Source: an uncultured Clostridia bacterium (GTDB taxonomy: Bacteria; Bacillota; Clostridia; RUG12999). From it: a stretch of 14,360 nucleotides of DNA. Under the pieces are notes generated by a model that made no database searches, had not been told where the DNA came from, and was given only the letters and a program-made list of their open reading frames with translations. Of this stretch, positions 1-8,459 are shown piece after piece (positions within the stretch are counted from its first letter, which is position 1; each line of letters opens with the position of its first letter). Location: assembly GCA_938005345.1 (NCBI GenBank), contig CALLNG010000038.1, forward strand, positions 1-14,360. The letters are read 5' to 3'. Position numbers and translations under genes: made by a program.

Positions 1-1837
1 GTAGATGCAGTCCTGCTATGTCATACGCCATGTGTGCATCTACGGCATCCTCAATTTTACCTCCGTCCTGATGGAAGTTTTCTTCTTTCGGCCAGTAATA
101 CCAGGTATAGTAGGCATTACCATCTTTATCCCCTTCCACCATCTGGCTTAAAAACCAATCCAAAGACGCCTGTACAATCTCCCGGTACTGTGCCGCTTTC
201 GCTGGTTCTTCCGCCAAAAGTTCGTGAACCTTTGCCATATGGATTAGACCGTGGTTAAACATCCACTGTTGGTTCCACGGGAATCCGCTTCCCGCGCGGT
301 CAGGATAATTAGTCTCGCCGCCCATAGATGCAAATGCTTCATCGTCCGGGAACCGCTCATGTTTGGTCTCCTCATCAATAAAGTTCGGAATCAAAAATTC
401 CTGAATCGTTTCATCGCACATGGCGGTGTAAGTTTTAGCACGTTCCAAATAGGTTTTCCCATAGCTATGGGGGTCTCCATCCGGCACTTCCTGATCCCAA
501 ATGGAAGGTGTATTCAAAATACATTCTGCCACGTAAGCCACATGTCCCAGCACTAGGCCGTTTTCTGACCCAGCATAGGCTACATCCGGTTGGCCCTGCG
601 CTTTATTGGGCCACGCCTTTTCTACTTTTCCAGTAAACAGGGTGCGTCCCTCGCCGTTTGGCTGGTCATTGCGTCCATATAAAATGGAATCTGCGCCTTT
701 GATCATGGGCGCCAGCAGACGGGCATCCTTCGTCACAGAGTACACCATACTCATGGCGTCAATATCCGCACCCGCTGGTCCATATGCCATAGCATTTCCA
801 ATATTGTTGACTGCTGTTTGATAATGTTCCGTTGCATAAGAAACAAACGCATCCAACTCGGCTTTGGACAGCTCACCATTGATGTCCGTAAACGCCATGG
901 TGCCGGCGCTGCCGCCTTCGACCCGTATCTGGTATGTACCAGTTGCTTCTCCGTCTGCTAGCAGTTGCAGCGTCATGCCGTCTGCAAGGTTGCCGTCCGT
1001 AACTTCTGACGCGCCATTCAGCAGCTTCACAGTTACCTCTTCGTCCGCGCCCTGCAGCGCGTCCACAACCGTGATGCTATCCAAAAAGCCGCTGACTGCA
1101 ACAGCGTCGTCCGCTGCAACAGAAATGATGCCTTCCTCGTTATCTACGACTGTATCGGTACGCTCCGTAGAAATCTGCGTTTTTGCATCGCTGCCATAAA
1201 TCTCCCACTCATAGAGATCCAATGAGGGGTCAGAATCATTTTTCGGCCAAATATCTGTAATTTGCAGCATTACGTAGCGTGCCGTGAACCACGGAAAATT
1301 GTTTACTTCTATCACTTCGTTTGTTTCACTGCTTTGGTAGGTTTCATCATTTGTTACAGTTACTGCAATCGGCCATGTTTCCTCTGTGATATAGTCGAAT
1401 GGCATATCGGAAACATAAACGCCCTCTTCGGTATCATGATCCCGAATAGCATACTCTTCCGGCAATTCGCTGCAATACCGGATATTAAAAGTTTTCAGCC
1501 GGTTTCTATCCAGTCCGCCCTTGCCGTTATAATTATTATGTTCATAGACGGTGCTGCTGTGGATTCGTTTGGCTTCCCCTAAATCCAGGAAAATGTAGCC
1601 GTCTTTTTCCACGTAGCACCTGGACGCTCCATCACCGTCTGTCAAATTCTGGTTCGGCCGTGACGCGTAATAATCCCGTTTATTACCTTTCGTTGCAGCC
1701 TTACTGTCCAGCGCCAAATTAATATCGCCCTCCAGCTTGCCTTTGGCCTCCTGCACTGTCACAGCCGCTGCCACATTGACACTAAACATGGCAATCAGCA
1801 TGGTACAGGCCAGAAATATTGAAATCAATCTTTTCAC
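1..1837 (-). CDS. Secreted discoidin-like (F5/8C) protein with C-terminal alpha/alpha-toroid-like region, 3' end outside window
   Basis: The reading frame is open for 612 codons and leaves the window. It starts at a GTG (1835-1837) eight bases after AGGAGGG. Residues 1-27 form a signal peptide (KR, then a hydrophobic stretch ending near VAAA). Residues about 30-210 look like a discoidin/F5-8C beta-sandwich: LTDGDGAS, YIFLDLGEAKRIH, then FTARYVMLQITDI and LYEWEIYGS at its end. Residues about 215-310 resemble a small beta linker module (VTDGNLADGMTLQLL...). From about 315 the sequence becomes helical, with Trp/Tyr/His-rich turns such as ENGLVLGHVAYVAE, FPWNQQWMFNHGLIHMA and EDAVDAHMAYDIAGL, which suggests an alpha/alpha toroid as in many glycoside hydrolases and polysaccharide lyases. 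I do not recognise the family. It follows the binding-protein gene by 26 bases, so it probably acts outside the cell on the imported glycan. The enzyme role is inferred from fold impression and context only. Confidence 0.75.
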   Translation of the reverse strand, partial: MKRLISIFLACTMLIAMFSVNVAAAVTVQEAKGKLEGDINLALDSKAATKGNKRDYYASRPNQNLTDGDGASRCYVEKDGYIFLDLGEAKRIHSSTVYEHNNYNGKGGLDRNRLKTFNIRYCSELPEEYAIRDHDTEEGVYVSDMPFDYITEETWPIAVTVTNDETYQSSETNEVIEVNNFPWFTARYVMLQITDIWPKNDSDPSLDLYEWEIYGSDAKTQISTERTDTVVDNEEGIISVAADDAVAVSGFLDSITVVDALQGADEEVTVKLLNGASEVTDGNLADGMTLQLLADGEATGTYQIRVEGGSAGTMAFTDINGELSKAELDAFVSYATEHYQTAVNNIGNAMAYGPAGADIDAMSMVYSVTKDARLLAPMIKGADSILYGRNDQPNGEGRTLFTGKVEKAWPNKAQGQPDVAYAGSENGLVLGHVAYVAECILNTPSIWDQEVPDGDPHSYGKTYLERAKTYTAMCDETIQEFLIPNFIDEETKHERFPDDEAFASMGGETNYPDRAGSGFPWNQQWMFNHGLIHMAKVHELLAEEPAKAAQYREIVQASLDWFLSQMVEGDKDGNAYYTWYYWPKEENFHQDGGKIEDAVDAHMAYDIAGLHL

Positions 1838-1863
1838 TGAGGTTTCCCTCCTCTTCTACACTA

Positions 1864-3498
1864 TCAGTTTTTATAGTTTTCGTCATATACGGTCTGATAC
1901 AACTCTACATACCGCTCCAACCCCATGTCGTTTAAGCGCTGAATATACTCATCCCAGCCTGTATCCAAAGATCTTTCTCCGCTGACAAACGCAGCCACAC
2001 TCTGCTGGATTTCCGAGGTAATCTGGGTTTGCAGTTCTGTAAATTCCGTCGCCTGTTCCTGGTTAAAGAAAAGTTCCGGTACACTCTTATCCACACCGTA
2101 TGGTTCATACAGTTCCTTTGTCACATTATACAAAATGCTTTCTGTTTCATCGCTTTCATCTGCAGCCATACCCAGACGCAGCTTTTCGCTCAAATTAAAG
2201 ATACCAAAATTGCTCCAGTTGGAATTTTGCAGGGAACCAAATTTCTGTGTTGCAACCCAAATTGCCGGGTTTCCGTCCAGTCCCACCTGTCCGTCGGTTG
2301 CCCTCTCCCATCCAACGTTTTCCTGCCCATACTGGCTGGTCAGCGAACCTTCCATGCTATAGAACCAATCCGCCCAACGGATTGCCGCAATAGTATTTTT
2401 ACAGTTCCTTGTAATGCTAAAATTTTCCCCGGAATATTCCGGTTTCACCTTTGGCGTCTGCCGCAAACCACTTGGGCCTTCCAGCGGGGCGATCGCCTGA
2501 TACTCCGCCCAGCGTCCGCTATCGCCGCCAGCAATGGTAAACATGCCAAACCATAAAGCCGGTGCGCTTCCCAAAATCGGCACATCCGGGTTTTCTCCCA
2601 AAGAGGTCAGGCCTTTACGGTCCATAATGAGGCTGTCTGCCAGCAGCAATCCTTCACTGTACAGCCGGTTCAAATAACGCAGTCCTTCCCGGTATTCCTC
2701 CGTGTTGCCAACAAAACTAATTTTGCCGTCCTCTACCATCATGCGGTCCGTGTTGCAGTAGACAAAGGAATTCATCAAAAATCCATCTGCCCCGAGATAG
2801 CCCAGGTCTTTGGTTGCGGCCATAGGAATTTCATCGGCAATGCCGTTGCCATTGGGATCTTGTTCCTTAAAGGCTTTGAGCATTTGATAAAACTCTTCTG
2901 TCGTCGTTGGCGCCTCAATGCCCAGTTTATCCAGCCATGGCTGATATACCCACATTTTGGTATTGTACGTTGAATGATACACATCGTTAATGGTAGGCAG
3001 GCCAAAAATTTTTCCCTGCGGCGTTACCAGCTGCGAACGGACTTCCGGCCGTTCTTCCAACAATTCCTTGATGTATTTGGTGTTTTCCTCAATGAGCTGC
3101 GTGAGGTCAATGAAGATGCCCTGCTCCCCATAAACGAGCTGCTCAGAACGGTTTATGCCGCAGTCCAGCAAAATATCCGGATAGTTGCCGCTTGCCAGCA
3201 TGACATTTTTAGACTGCGCCAAATCACCCGAAGCAATTTGCCAATCCACATGAATGTTGGTTTGTTCTTCATACCACTGGGTAAACTCATTGGTGGTGAT
3301 GTCCTCAATATAGTTTGATTGAGGCGCAAAGATAGTCAGCGTCGTTTTTTCTTGGGTGATGGGAAGATCCCCCGGCCCTCCGTTAATGGCCGCTTCATTT
3401 TTCAATGCCGTATCGTCTCCTCCCCCACATCCTGCTAGCATGGAAACGCCGACTACCGCCGCCATTACCGCTGCTCCTAGTTTTGTTTTCTTCATCAT
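1864..3498 (-). CDS. Extracellular solute-binding lipoprotein of a CUT1-type (LplA/YtcQ-like) sugar ABC importer
   Basis: This is a 544-residue binding protein. The start chosen is ATG 3496-3498, six bases after AAGGAG; a second ATG follows at once (3493-3495). A longer frame reaches 3591 but would overlap the upstream permease and lacks a ribosome binding site. A lipoprotein signal peptide is clear: MMKKTKLG, a hydrophobic core, then lipobox LAGC with the lipidated Cys at residue 24 followed by GGGDD. The mature part begins with TTLTIFAPQ, typical of family 1 solute-binding proteins. It carries DPNGNGIADEIPM, the acidic loop seen in many LplA-type proteins. Aromatic residues are common, as expected for sugar stacking. 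The length fits the LplA/YtcQ group (about 500-550). It lies 40 bases downstream of the permease and 26 upstream of the secreted protein gene. The likely ligand is an oligosaccharide or uronide; the exact sugar cannot be read from sequence. Confidence 0.93.
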   Translation of the reverse strand: MMKKTKLGAAVMAAVVGVSMLAGCGGGDDTALKNEAAINGGPGDLPITQEKTTLTIFAPQSNYIEDITTNEFTQWYEEQTNIHVDWQIASGDLAQSKNVMLASGNYPDILLDCGINRSEQLVYGEQGIFIDLTQLIEENTKYIKELLEERPEVRSQLVTPQGKIFGLPTINDVYHSTYNTKMWVYQPWLDKLGIEAPTTTEEFYQMLKAFKEQDPNGNGIADEIPMAATKDLGYLGADGFLMNSFVYCNTDRMMVEDGKISFVGNTEEYREGLRYLNRLYSEGLLLADSLIMDRKGLTSLGENPDVPILGSAPALWFGMFTIAGGDSGRWAEYQAIAPLEGPSGLRQTPKVKPEYSGENFSITRNCKNTIAAIRWADWFYSMEGSLTSQYGQENVGWERATDGQVGLDGNPAIWVATQKFGSLQNSNWSNFGIFNLSEKLRLGMAADESDETESILYNVTKELYEPYGVDKSVPELFFNQEQATEFTELQTQITSEIQQSVAAFVSGERSLDTGWDEYIQRLNDMGLERYVELYQTVYDENYKN

Positions 3499-3538
3499 TC
3501 TTCTCTCCTTCCCTTTCTTATCCTTCCTTTTATATAAA

Positions 3539-4450
3539 TTAACCTTTAACAGAACCGACCATAATACCTTTGACAAAATGTTTTTGCACAAATGGATAAA
3601 GAATCAGCATAGGAATGCTGGACACCACAATGAGTGAGTTTTTGAGCAGCTCGCCCATCAGCTCTTTGCGGCTGGACGTCACCAAGTCCGCTGTAACGTC
3701 CTGCGTTGTGTTGAGCAACAAAATGTCACGCAGTACTAGCTGAATCGGATGTAAACTTTGATCCTGCAAATAAATCATAGCGTTGAAAAAAGAGTTCCAT
3801 TGTCCCACTGCATAATACAGGGCAATGACTGCCAGGACCGGTGTAGACAGCGGCAATACGATTTTCACCACAAAATTAAAATCGTCACAGCCATCCAATT
3901 TTGCAGATTCCAGCAGTTCCTCTGCAATGCTATTTTGAAAATACGTCCGCATGATGACCATATTCCACACGCTCATGGCTGTCGGCAAAATCATGGCCCA
4001 GCGCGTATTGAGCATATGCAAATCCTTAACCAATAAATATTCCGGAATCATACCACCGTTAAACCACATGGTAAACGCAAATAACATGGCAATCGCGCCA
4101 CGCGGGCGAAAATCCCGCCGGGACAGCGGATAGGCGGCAAGAATCGTTACAAACATGCTGAATATGGTTCCTACTATCATATAATAAAAGGAATTGGCAA
4201 AACCGGTCCATACCCGGTCATTTTGCAGCATGATTTGATACCCTTCTAAGGTGGGTTTCACTGGCCACAGCCACACTTGCCCTGACATTAGCGCCTCTGG
4301 GCTGCTAAAGGAAGCGCTGACCACATAGATAATGGGGTACAATACCAAAAGGAATATCACGGTCAGCACCACAAGATTGATTGCATGAAAGACGCGGTCT
4401 CCCATTGAGTCTTTAATCAACGAATTTTGATATTTTCCGTGTTTTTTCAT
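3539..4450 (-). CDS. Sugar ABC transporter permease, LplC/YtcP-like (MalG type)
   Basis: A 303-residue inner-membrane subunit of the CUT1 importer. The start is ATG 4448-4450, preceded by AAGGGGGTGAACAAT. An in-frame ATG at 4471 has no ribosome binding site and overlaps the previous gene. About six hydrophobic segments are visible, the first at residues 24-46 (INLVVLTVIFLLVLYPIIYV). The EAA loop that docks on the ATPase is at about 177-204: EELLESAKLDGCDDF followed by KIVLPLSTP. The C terminus, FVKGIMVGSVKG, is typical of YtcP/LplC permeases, which often end in GxxxGSVKG. The gene starts 14 bases after the stop of the partner permease, with its Shine-Dalgarno in the gap, so co-translation is likely. 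It forms a heterodimer with the product of 4465-5451. Confidence 0.95.
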   Translation of the reverse strand: MKKHGKYQNSLIKDSMGDRVFHAINLVVLTVIFLLVLYPIIYVVSASFSSPEALMSGQVWLWPVKPTLEGYQIMLQNDRVWTGFANSFYYMIVGTIFSMFVTILAAYPLSRRDFRPRGAIAMLFAFTMWFNGGMIPEYLLVKDLHMLNTRWAMILPTAMSVWNMVIMRTYFQNSIAEELLESAKLDGCDDFNFVVKIVLPLSTPVLAVIALYYAVGQWNSFFNAMIYLQDQSLHPIQLVLRDILLLNTTQDVTADLVTSSRKELMGELLKNSLIVVSSIPMLILYPFVQKHFVKGIMVGSVKG

Positions 4451-4464
4451 ATTGTTCACCCCCT

Positions 4465-5451
4465 TTACCATAAGCCAGTGGCGGTAAGTTTCTTAGAAAT
4501 TTTGTTGACTGTGAATACCAATAAGAATGAAATGACGGAAGTAAACAGCCCAATTGCCGTCGGATAGGAATAGTTGGCCAGCGGTGCGGCAATACCAGTT
4601 TTATAAACATAGGTACTGATGACTTCTGATACTTCCAGGTTGGTGGGATTTTGCATGAGGAAGATTTTGTTGAAACTCACGCTCAGGATTCGTCCACAGT
4701 TCATAATGAGTGTAATCATAATGGTAGGTAAAATGCATGGCAGGTCAATATGCCAGATACGTTTTACCAAACTTGCTCCGTCCATGATGGCCGCTTCGTG
4801 CAGCTGTGGGTCTACGCCGCTGAGCGCCGATATGTACAAAATGGAACTCCAGCCGGCTCCTTGCCAAACACCGGTCCACACATACAGGGAACGGAAATAC
4901 TTTGGATCGCCCAAAAAATTTACCTTTTCGCCTGTTAGCAGCTGTATCAAGTTATTCACTACACCCGTCTGGTTGTTAAACACCTGGGTAATCATACCAA
5001 CCATAACCACGACAGAAATGAAGTGCGGCAGATAGGTAACCATCTGCACGGTCTTTTTAAAATGTTGATTTTTAACGTAATTGAGTCCAAGCGCCAGCAA
5101 AATCGGCACCGGCAGCTCCGCAAGCAAGCTATATACACTAATTGCCAGCGTATTTTTGAGCAGCAGCCAAAATTGATAGGTATGGATGAACCGGTCAAAA
5201 TGCTTCAACCCCACCCATGGGCTGCCCCAGATGCCTTCCGTTGCAATAAAATCCCGAAATGCAATTTGGGCACCATACATGGGATAGTAGGCAAATACCA
5301 AAATAAACGCCATTGGTATTACCATCATAACATATAATTGCCAATTCTGTTTAAAATCCCCGAATATCCACTCCCGTTTTATCTTTTTATGAGAGGCAGT
5401 CTTTGGGGGAATTGTCTGCACATTTTTCAGTGCCGCTGTTTTTTCAGCCAT
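4465..5451 (-). CDS. Sugar ABC transporter permease, LplB/YteP-like (MalF type)
   Basis: A 328-residue membrane subunit, the first gene of the minus-strand operon. The start ATG 5449-5451 follows AAGGAGG by eight bases. A basic cytoplasmic N terminus (about residues 1-37, KKIKREW) is followed by a first membrane span (VMMVIPMAFILVFAYYPMYG, about 41-60) and about five more. The EAA motif is at about 219-242: EAAIMDGASLVKRIWHIDLP. The stretch GIWGSPWVGLKHFDRF after the first span is typical of LplB/YteP proteins. No ATPase gene is present in the visible operon. Members of this transporter group (for example B. subtilis YtcQ-YteP-YtcP for rhamnogalacturonan oligosaccharides) use a shared MsmX-type ATPase encoded elsewhere, so the same is inferred here. 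Confidence 0.95.
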   Translation of the reverse strand: MAEKTAALKNVQTIPPKTASHKKIKREWIFGDFKQNWQLYVMMVIPMAFILVFAYYPMYGAQIAFRDFIATEGIWGSPWVGLKHFDRFIHTYQFWLLLKNTLAISVYSLLAELPVPILLALGLNYVKNQHFKKTVQMVTYLPHFISVVVMVGMITQVFNNQTGVVNNLIQLLTGEKVNFLGDPKYFRSLYVWTGVWQGAGWSSILYISALSGVDPQLHEAAIMDGASLVKRIWHIDLPCILPTIMITLIMNCGRILSVSFNKIFLMQNPTNLEVSEVISTYVYKTGIAAPLANYSYPTAIGLFTSVISFLLVFTVNKISKKLTATGLW

Positions 5452-5485
5452 TGTAAATTCCTCCTTCGATTTGGCTTATGCATTT

Positions 5486-5514
5486 ATTATACTGCGGCAG
5501 GCATATGAAAGCAA
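5486..5514 (-). promoter_or_regulatory. Putative sigma-A promoter of the importer operon
   Basis: Read on the minus strand: -35 TTGCTT (5509-5514), a 17-base spacer and a consensus -10 TATAAT (5486-5491). The expected start is near 5479, giving a leader of about 28 bases before the first permease. The weak -35 (three of six matches) with a perfect -10 suits a promoter that needs an activator such as the adjacent AraC-type protein. This is a sequence match only. Confidence 0.6.
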
Positions 5515-5708
5515 CGCACATCTGGCTATATCGGCACACAAAATTCCGTTCCCAATCCAAAAACGCCGCAACATTCTGATTTTTCTCTCAATATGCCTTT
5601 TTTCGGTTTTCCGTGACGTATTCAGGTGCTAAAAACCCATATTCCCTCTCCGACATACGATTTTCCAGATGAAAATACACTTTTTCAGCAATTGTTTGCT
5701 TTTTTCGC

Positions 5709-5740
5709 AACCCTGCATGTTATCAGGGTTTATGCACCCT
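5709..5740. promoter_or_regulatory. Overlapping palindromes and a direct repeat between divergent promoters, candidate operator
   Basis: AACCCTG (5709-5715) and CAGGGTT (5724-5730) form a perfect 7-base inverted repeat with an 8-base centre. AGGGT (5725-5729) and ACCCT (5736-5740) form a second one that shares the same bases. TTTATGCA occurs at 5729-5736 and again at 5742-5749, 13 bases apart. The cluster sits just upstream of the -35 of the AraC-type gene promoter and about 200 bases from the operon promoter. It could bind the regulator. The rest of the divergent gap (about 5515-5708) is AT-rich and shows nothing else I can name. Confidence 0.4.
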
Positions 5741-5758
5741 CTTTATGCAGTTCAATAG

Positions 5759-5787
5759 TTGCGCGGCTACGGATTTTATGTTATACT
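5759..5787 (+). promoter_or_regulatory. Putative extended -10 promoter of the AraC-type regulator gene
   Basis: -35 TTGCGC (5759-5764), a 17-base spacer and -10 TATACT (5782-5787), with the extended TG at 5779-5780. The poor -35 is offset by the extended -10. The expected start is near 5794, leaving a leader of about 115 bases before the coding start at 5911. Confidence 0.55.
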
Positions 5788-5811
5788 ATACGTATCTCTT
5801 ATTGACAGGAG

Positions 5812-5880
5812 GCGGCTCTATAGAAGTGCCGCTTCTTGTTTGGCCCTGTTACTTGATTCGGCAGAGCGCTGCCGCTTTTG
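5812..5880 (+). promoter_or_regulatory. Structured 5' leader of the AraC-type gene
   Basis: Three short stems can be drawn in the leader. AGAAG (5822-5826) pairs with CTTCT (5832-5836). GCGGC (5812-5816) pairs with GCCGC (5828-5832), so these two exclude each other. CGGCAG (5859-5864) pairs with CTGCCG (5869-5874) around the loop AGCG and is followed by CTTTTG, a weak terminator-like end. This could be an attenuator or simply a stabilising leader. No known riboswitch class is recognised. Confidence 0.25.
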
Positions 5881-5910
5881 TGGCAAACCTTTTGAAAGGA
5901 GACCATGCGC

Positions 5911-8184
5911 ATGCTCCATAAATTTCAAAAATCGGAATTACTCTTGTTTTTCAAGTTTGTGTTTCCGTTTCTCCTCGTGATTGCCATTCCCATGACAGCC
6001 ACCTATGGGCTCAGCAGTTATATGCTGCGGACACACCGTGAGGACGTCCTGGAATCCTATTCTGTCATGTTGAAAAACAACATGGATACCATTGATTTTG
6101 CATTTTCCCAAGTAGAATCCATCGTGGACAACCTGGCACAAAATAACAACATCACCGATTTTTTGCAGGCGGATACCTACCCAATTTCCAGGCTTCTTCC
6201 CCTGAGCGAAACCCTGTCCTCTTATAGAGTGCAAAGCAAACTAATTCAAAACATCTTTCTTTATAATCCCAGGCTGGACTACCTTGTGGACCTCAATCGC
6301 GGATATTTTAGTACCTCCACTTTTTTTAACGCCAATTTAAATGGAGGCAGTGCAGATTATGACAAATGGGTTTCAGACCTGCGGGACAATACATGGGTTC
6401 GGGAATATAGCGGCTATCCGATGCTAAACGGCTCCAGCGACCGGATTCTGTCTTACACGCAGTCCGTTCCGTTTCGCTACCAACTCTATGGCGAGGGCAA
6501 AATTGTCGTTTTACTAAACCAGGAGCTGTTGCTGCGGCAAAATGCCGACCTGTTTTCCAGTGGTGGAAAAAACCTTTTCATACTGGAGGAGGACGGTACC
6601 CTTCTGCTTTCGATGAACCCAAATGCAGATTTTACAGCGTTGCCTGCCTCTTTGCAAACGCCTGGCATACCCATAAGCAATGAGCCAATTTCCTTGAATG
6701 GACAAAAATATGTTGCCACACGTTATATTAGCAGCCGTAATCATTGGAACTACCTGTACCTGATTCCGGAAGACGACATCATGTCCGGCGCAGACGTTTT
6801 AAACCTGATTGTCATGGTGCTGTGCTTTTTGGCTTTGCTACTGGGCGTTGTCGCCAGCATAGCGGCAGCGGCAAACAAAAATAAAAGCTTTAATCAAATT
6901 GCCTCCGTTATGGAAAATTATGGGATTCGTATCCGTGAAAAAATTCAGCTGCGCGATATCCGGAAAAATGAATATGACTATTTACGTGACAGTATGGACC
7001 AGTTGGTTACCGATAATCTGGAATATAAAAACGAACTGGATCAGCGCCGTACCCATTCCGTTTACCAAGTGATGGATAAATTATTAAATGGGACGTATTT
7101 TTCAGCCGAAGCGCTACAGCAGGACTTGGCGCTAGCGGGCATGGATCTGCATGCGCCAAAGCATATTTTGCTTGTCCTAAAACTAGGCAGGGAATACCGG
7201 CTGGACATTGGCGGGCAAAACATCAAAGACTTTGTCCGCGACAGTCTATATCTGCTTGTCAATGAATACTTTTACCTGCACGAAACCAGCGCGCGGACCA
7301 TGGCTCTGTTATTTTCGTTTGACCTCCCAGATGAGGAAGTCTATCACACCCTTATCAATATTGCATCCAAAATCAGAACCAGCCTTGCCTATCCTTATGA
7401 TATTGAGATAACGCTTGGCGCTTCCAACATCTGCCGCCTGGAGGATATAGGGCAAGCCCTTCCGCAGGCAACAGACGTCATTGAATACAATGCCATGGGC
7501 TACAATACACAGCTTTTGTTTTACAAAGACCTGCCCAACGACGCCGAACGGTTTTACTATCCCATTCAGCTGGAAAACCGGCTGTATAACTTTGCGGTAA
7601 TCGGTGACAAAACCGAAGTACAAAATACACTGGACGAAATTTACAATCAAAATTTTGTCCGCCGCCGGCTGTCTGTTGTCGGGGCAGAAAAATTGATTCA
7701 ATCGCTGTACTCCACCGTTACCAAAATAGTTGGAAATAGTGAAGATACCCCTGCTCCCCCGGAAAGCAACTCCATTACGGAGATTTTCTGGAATGTCAAC
7801 GACATTTTGCAAAAGTACTGCGACCACATTTTGGAACAAAATGAACAGGATAACAAAAATACGATTGAAAAAGTCAAGGATTATATTGACAACAACTATA
7901 CCAATGCAAATTTATCCCTTTCGGACTTATCGGTCCGTTTTAATCTCAATGAAAAATATCTTTCCTCGTTGTTTAAGGAAAATATGGGATTGAACTTTTC
8001 TGCCTATGTAGAAGCGTTGCGTATGGATGCCGCATGCCATCTCATTGCGCAGGGACAATACCAAATCCGCGATATTGCCCAAATGGTGGGGTATACCAAC
8101 GATGTGAGCTTCCGCCGCGCTTTCCGCCGCTGCAAGGGCATGACGCCGTCCGCTTATGCGGAGACGCTCAAACATTCTTCCTAA
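5911..8184 (+). CDS. Membrane-anchored AraC-family transcription regulator (YesS/YtdP-like)
   Basis: A 757-residue one-component sensor-regulator. ATG 5911 lies nine bases from AAAGGAG and is preferred over ATG 5905, which lies only three bases away. Two membrane spans, at about residues 10-34 (FFKFVFPFLLVIAIPMTATY) and 297-321 (LIVMVLCFLALLLGVVASIA), enclose an extracytoplasmic region of about 260 residues, a size seen in Cache-type sensor domains. A charged, coiled-coil-prone stretch follows (about 330-385), then a cytoplasmic middle domain. At about 652-754 is an AraC double helix-turn-helix: LSLSDLSVRFNLNEKYLSSLF, then IRDIAQMVGYTNDVSFRRAF, closing with the family signature KGMTPSAYAE. 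Length and layout match B. subtilis YesS/YtdP, which are encoded near uronide importers. Divergence from the importer operon suggests that it controls it. Ligand and sensing mode are not readable from sequence. Confidence 0.93.
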   Translation: MLHKFQKSELLLFFKFVFPFLLVIAIPMTATYGLSSYMLRTHREDVLESYSVMLKNNMDTIDFAFSQVESIVDNLAQNNNITDFLQADTYPISRLLPLSETLSSYRVQSKLIQNIFLYNPRLDYLVDLNRGYFSTSTFFNANLNGGSADYDKWVSDLRDNTWVREYSGYPMLNGSSDRILSYTQSVPFRYQLYGEGKIVVLLNQELLLRQNADLFSSGGKNLFILEEDGTLLLSMNPNADFTALPASLQTPGIPISNEPISLNGQKYVATRYISSRNHWNYLYLIPEDDIMSGADVLNLIVMVLCFLALLLGVVASIAAAANKNKSFNQIASVMENYGIRIREKIQLRDIRKNEYDYLRDSMDQLVTDNLEYKNELDQRRTHSVYQVMDKLLNGTYFSAEALQQDLALAGMDLHAPKHILLVLKLGREYRLDIGGQNIKDFVRDSLYLLVNEYFYLHETSARTMALLFSFDLPDEEVYHTLINIASKIRTSLAYPYDIEITLGASNICRLEDIGQALPQATDVIEYNAMGYNTQLLFYKDLPNDAERFYYPIQLENRLYNFAVIGDKTEVQNTLDEIYNQNFVRRRLSVVGAEKLIQSLYSTVTKIVGNSEDTPAPPESNSITEIFWNVNDILQKYCDHILEQNEQDNKNTIEKVKDYIDNNYTNANLSLSDLSVRFNLNEKYLSSLFKENMGLNFSAYVEALRMDAACHLIAQGQYQIRDIAQMVGYTNDVSFRRAFRRCKGMTPSAYAETLKHSS

Positions 8185-8245
8185 TGGCAGCCGGATTGTG
8201 AAAAACAGCGGCAGCAATGCCCTGAGAAAAATATGCGATTGGTAC

Positions 8246-8453
8246 TATTTAAAAAGGAACCTGATTGTATCAGGTTCCTTTTTGTCCTATTTCCAAGCCG
8301 TTATCCTAGTTTCCCACCCGCTTAGCGTCCCGCATGCGCAAAGTGGTGTTCATTCACCGCATTCTTTTAATTCAATTGCATTCTATCTCCGGATGCAGTA
8401 ATTTGCAAGTTGCCTTTGGGGCAGCATTGTGCCATTGCCTTCGTTCTGCGTCT
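8246..8453 (-). ncRNA. Candidate small RNA transcript, antisense-facing and non-coding
   Basis: A good minus-strand promoter (8460-8489) faces left and the first strong terminator it meets is the hairpin at 8251-8283. This implies a transcript of about 205 bases. No open reading frame with a ribosome binding site is seen in it. A short internal hairpin GGTG-AATGAA-CACC is present near 8340-8360. No known RNA family is recognised. It could instead be the decayed promoter of lost accessory DNA. Apart from this unit and the terminator, 8185-8506 holds nothing recognisable. Confidence 0.3.
8251..8283 (+). terminator. Intrinsic terminator downstream of the AraC-type gene (bidirectional)
   Basis: AAAAAGGAACCTGAT (8251-8265), loop TGT, then ATCAGGTTCCTTTTT (8269-8283): a perfect 15-pair stem whose last pairs form the T tract. 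It begins 66 bases after the regulator stop codon. Because the left arm starts with AAAAA, the same hairpin ends in a T tract on the minus strand as well. Confidence 0.9.
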
Positions 8454-8459
8454 ATCTCT

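Noticed and set aside
3499..3591. N-terminal extension of the binding protein (MCKNILSKV...)
   Set aside because: It would overlap the upstream permease, has no ribosome binding site and would put 31 residues ahead of a standard lipoprotein signal peptide.
5506..5520. ATGAAAGCAACGCACA over the operon -35 as a possible cre box
   Set aside because: Only the first half fits; the central CG and the second half do not.
7309..7839. Long minus-strand open frame of 176 codons within the AraC-type gene
   Set aside because: It is a shadow of a clear plus-strand coding region, with no ribosome binding site and no domain pattern.
8300..8330. GGGACGCTAAGC on the minus strand (about 8313-8335), a partial look-alike of the c-di-GMP-I riboswitch core GGGACGCAAAGC
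   Set aside because: The other conserved parts (AGGGCAAACC before it, the tetraloop-receptor stem after it) are missing or at the wrong distance, and no gene follows in the right orientation.
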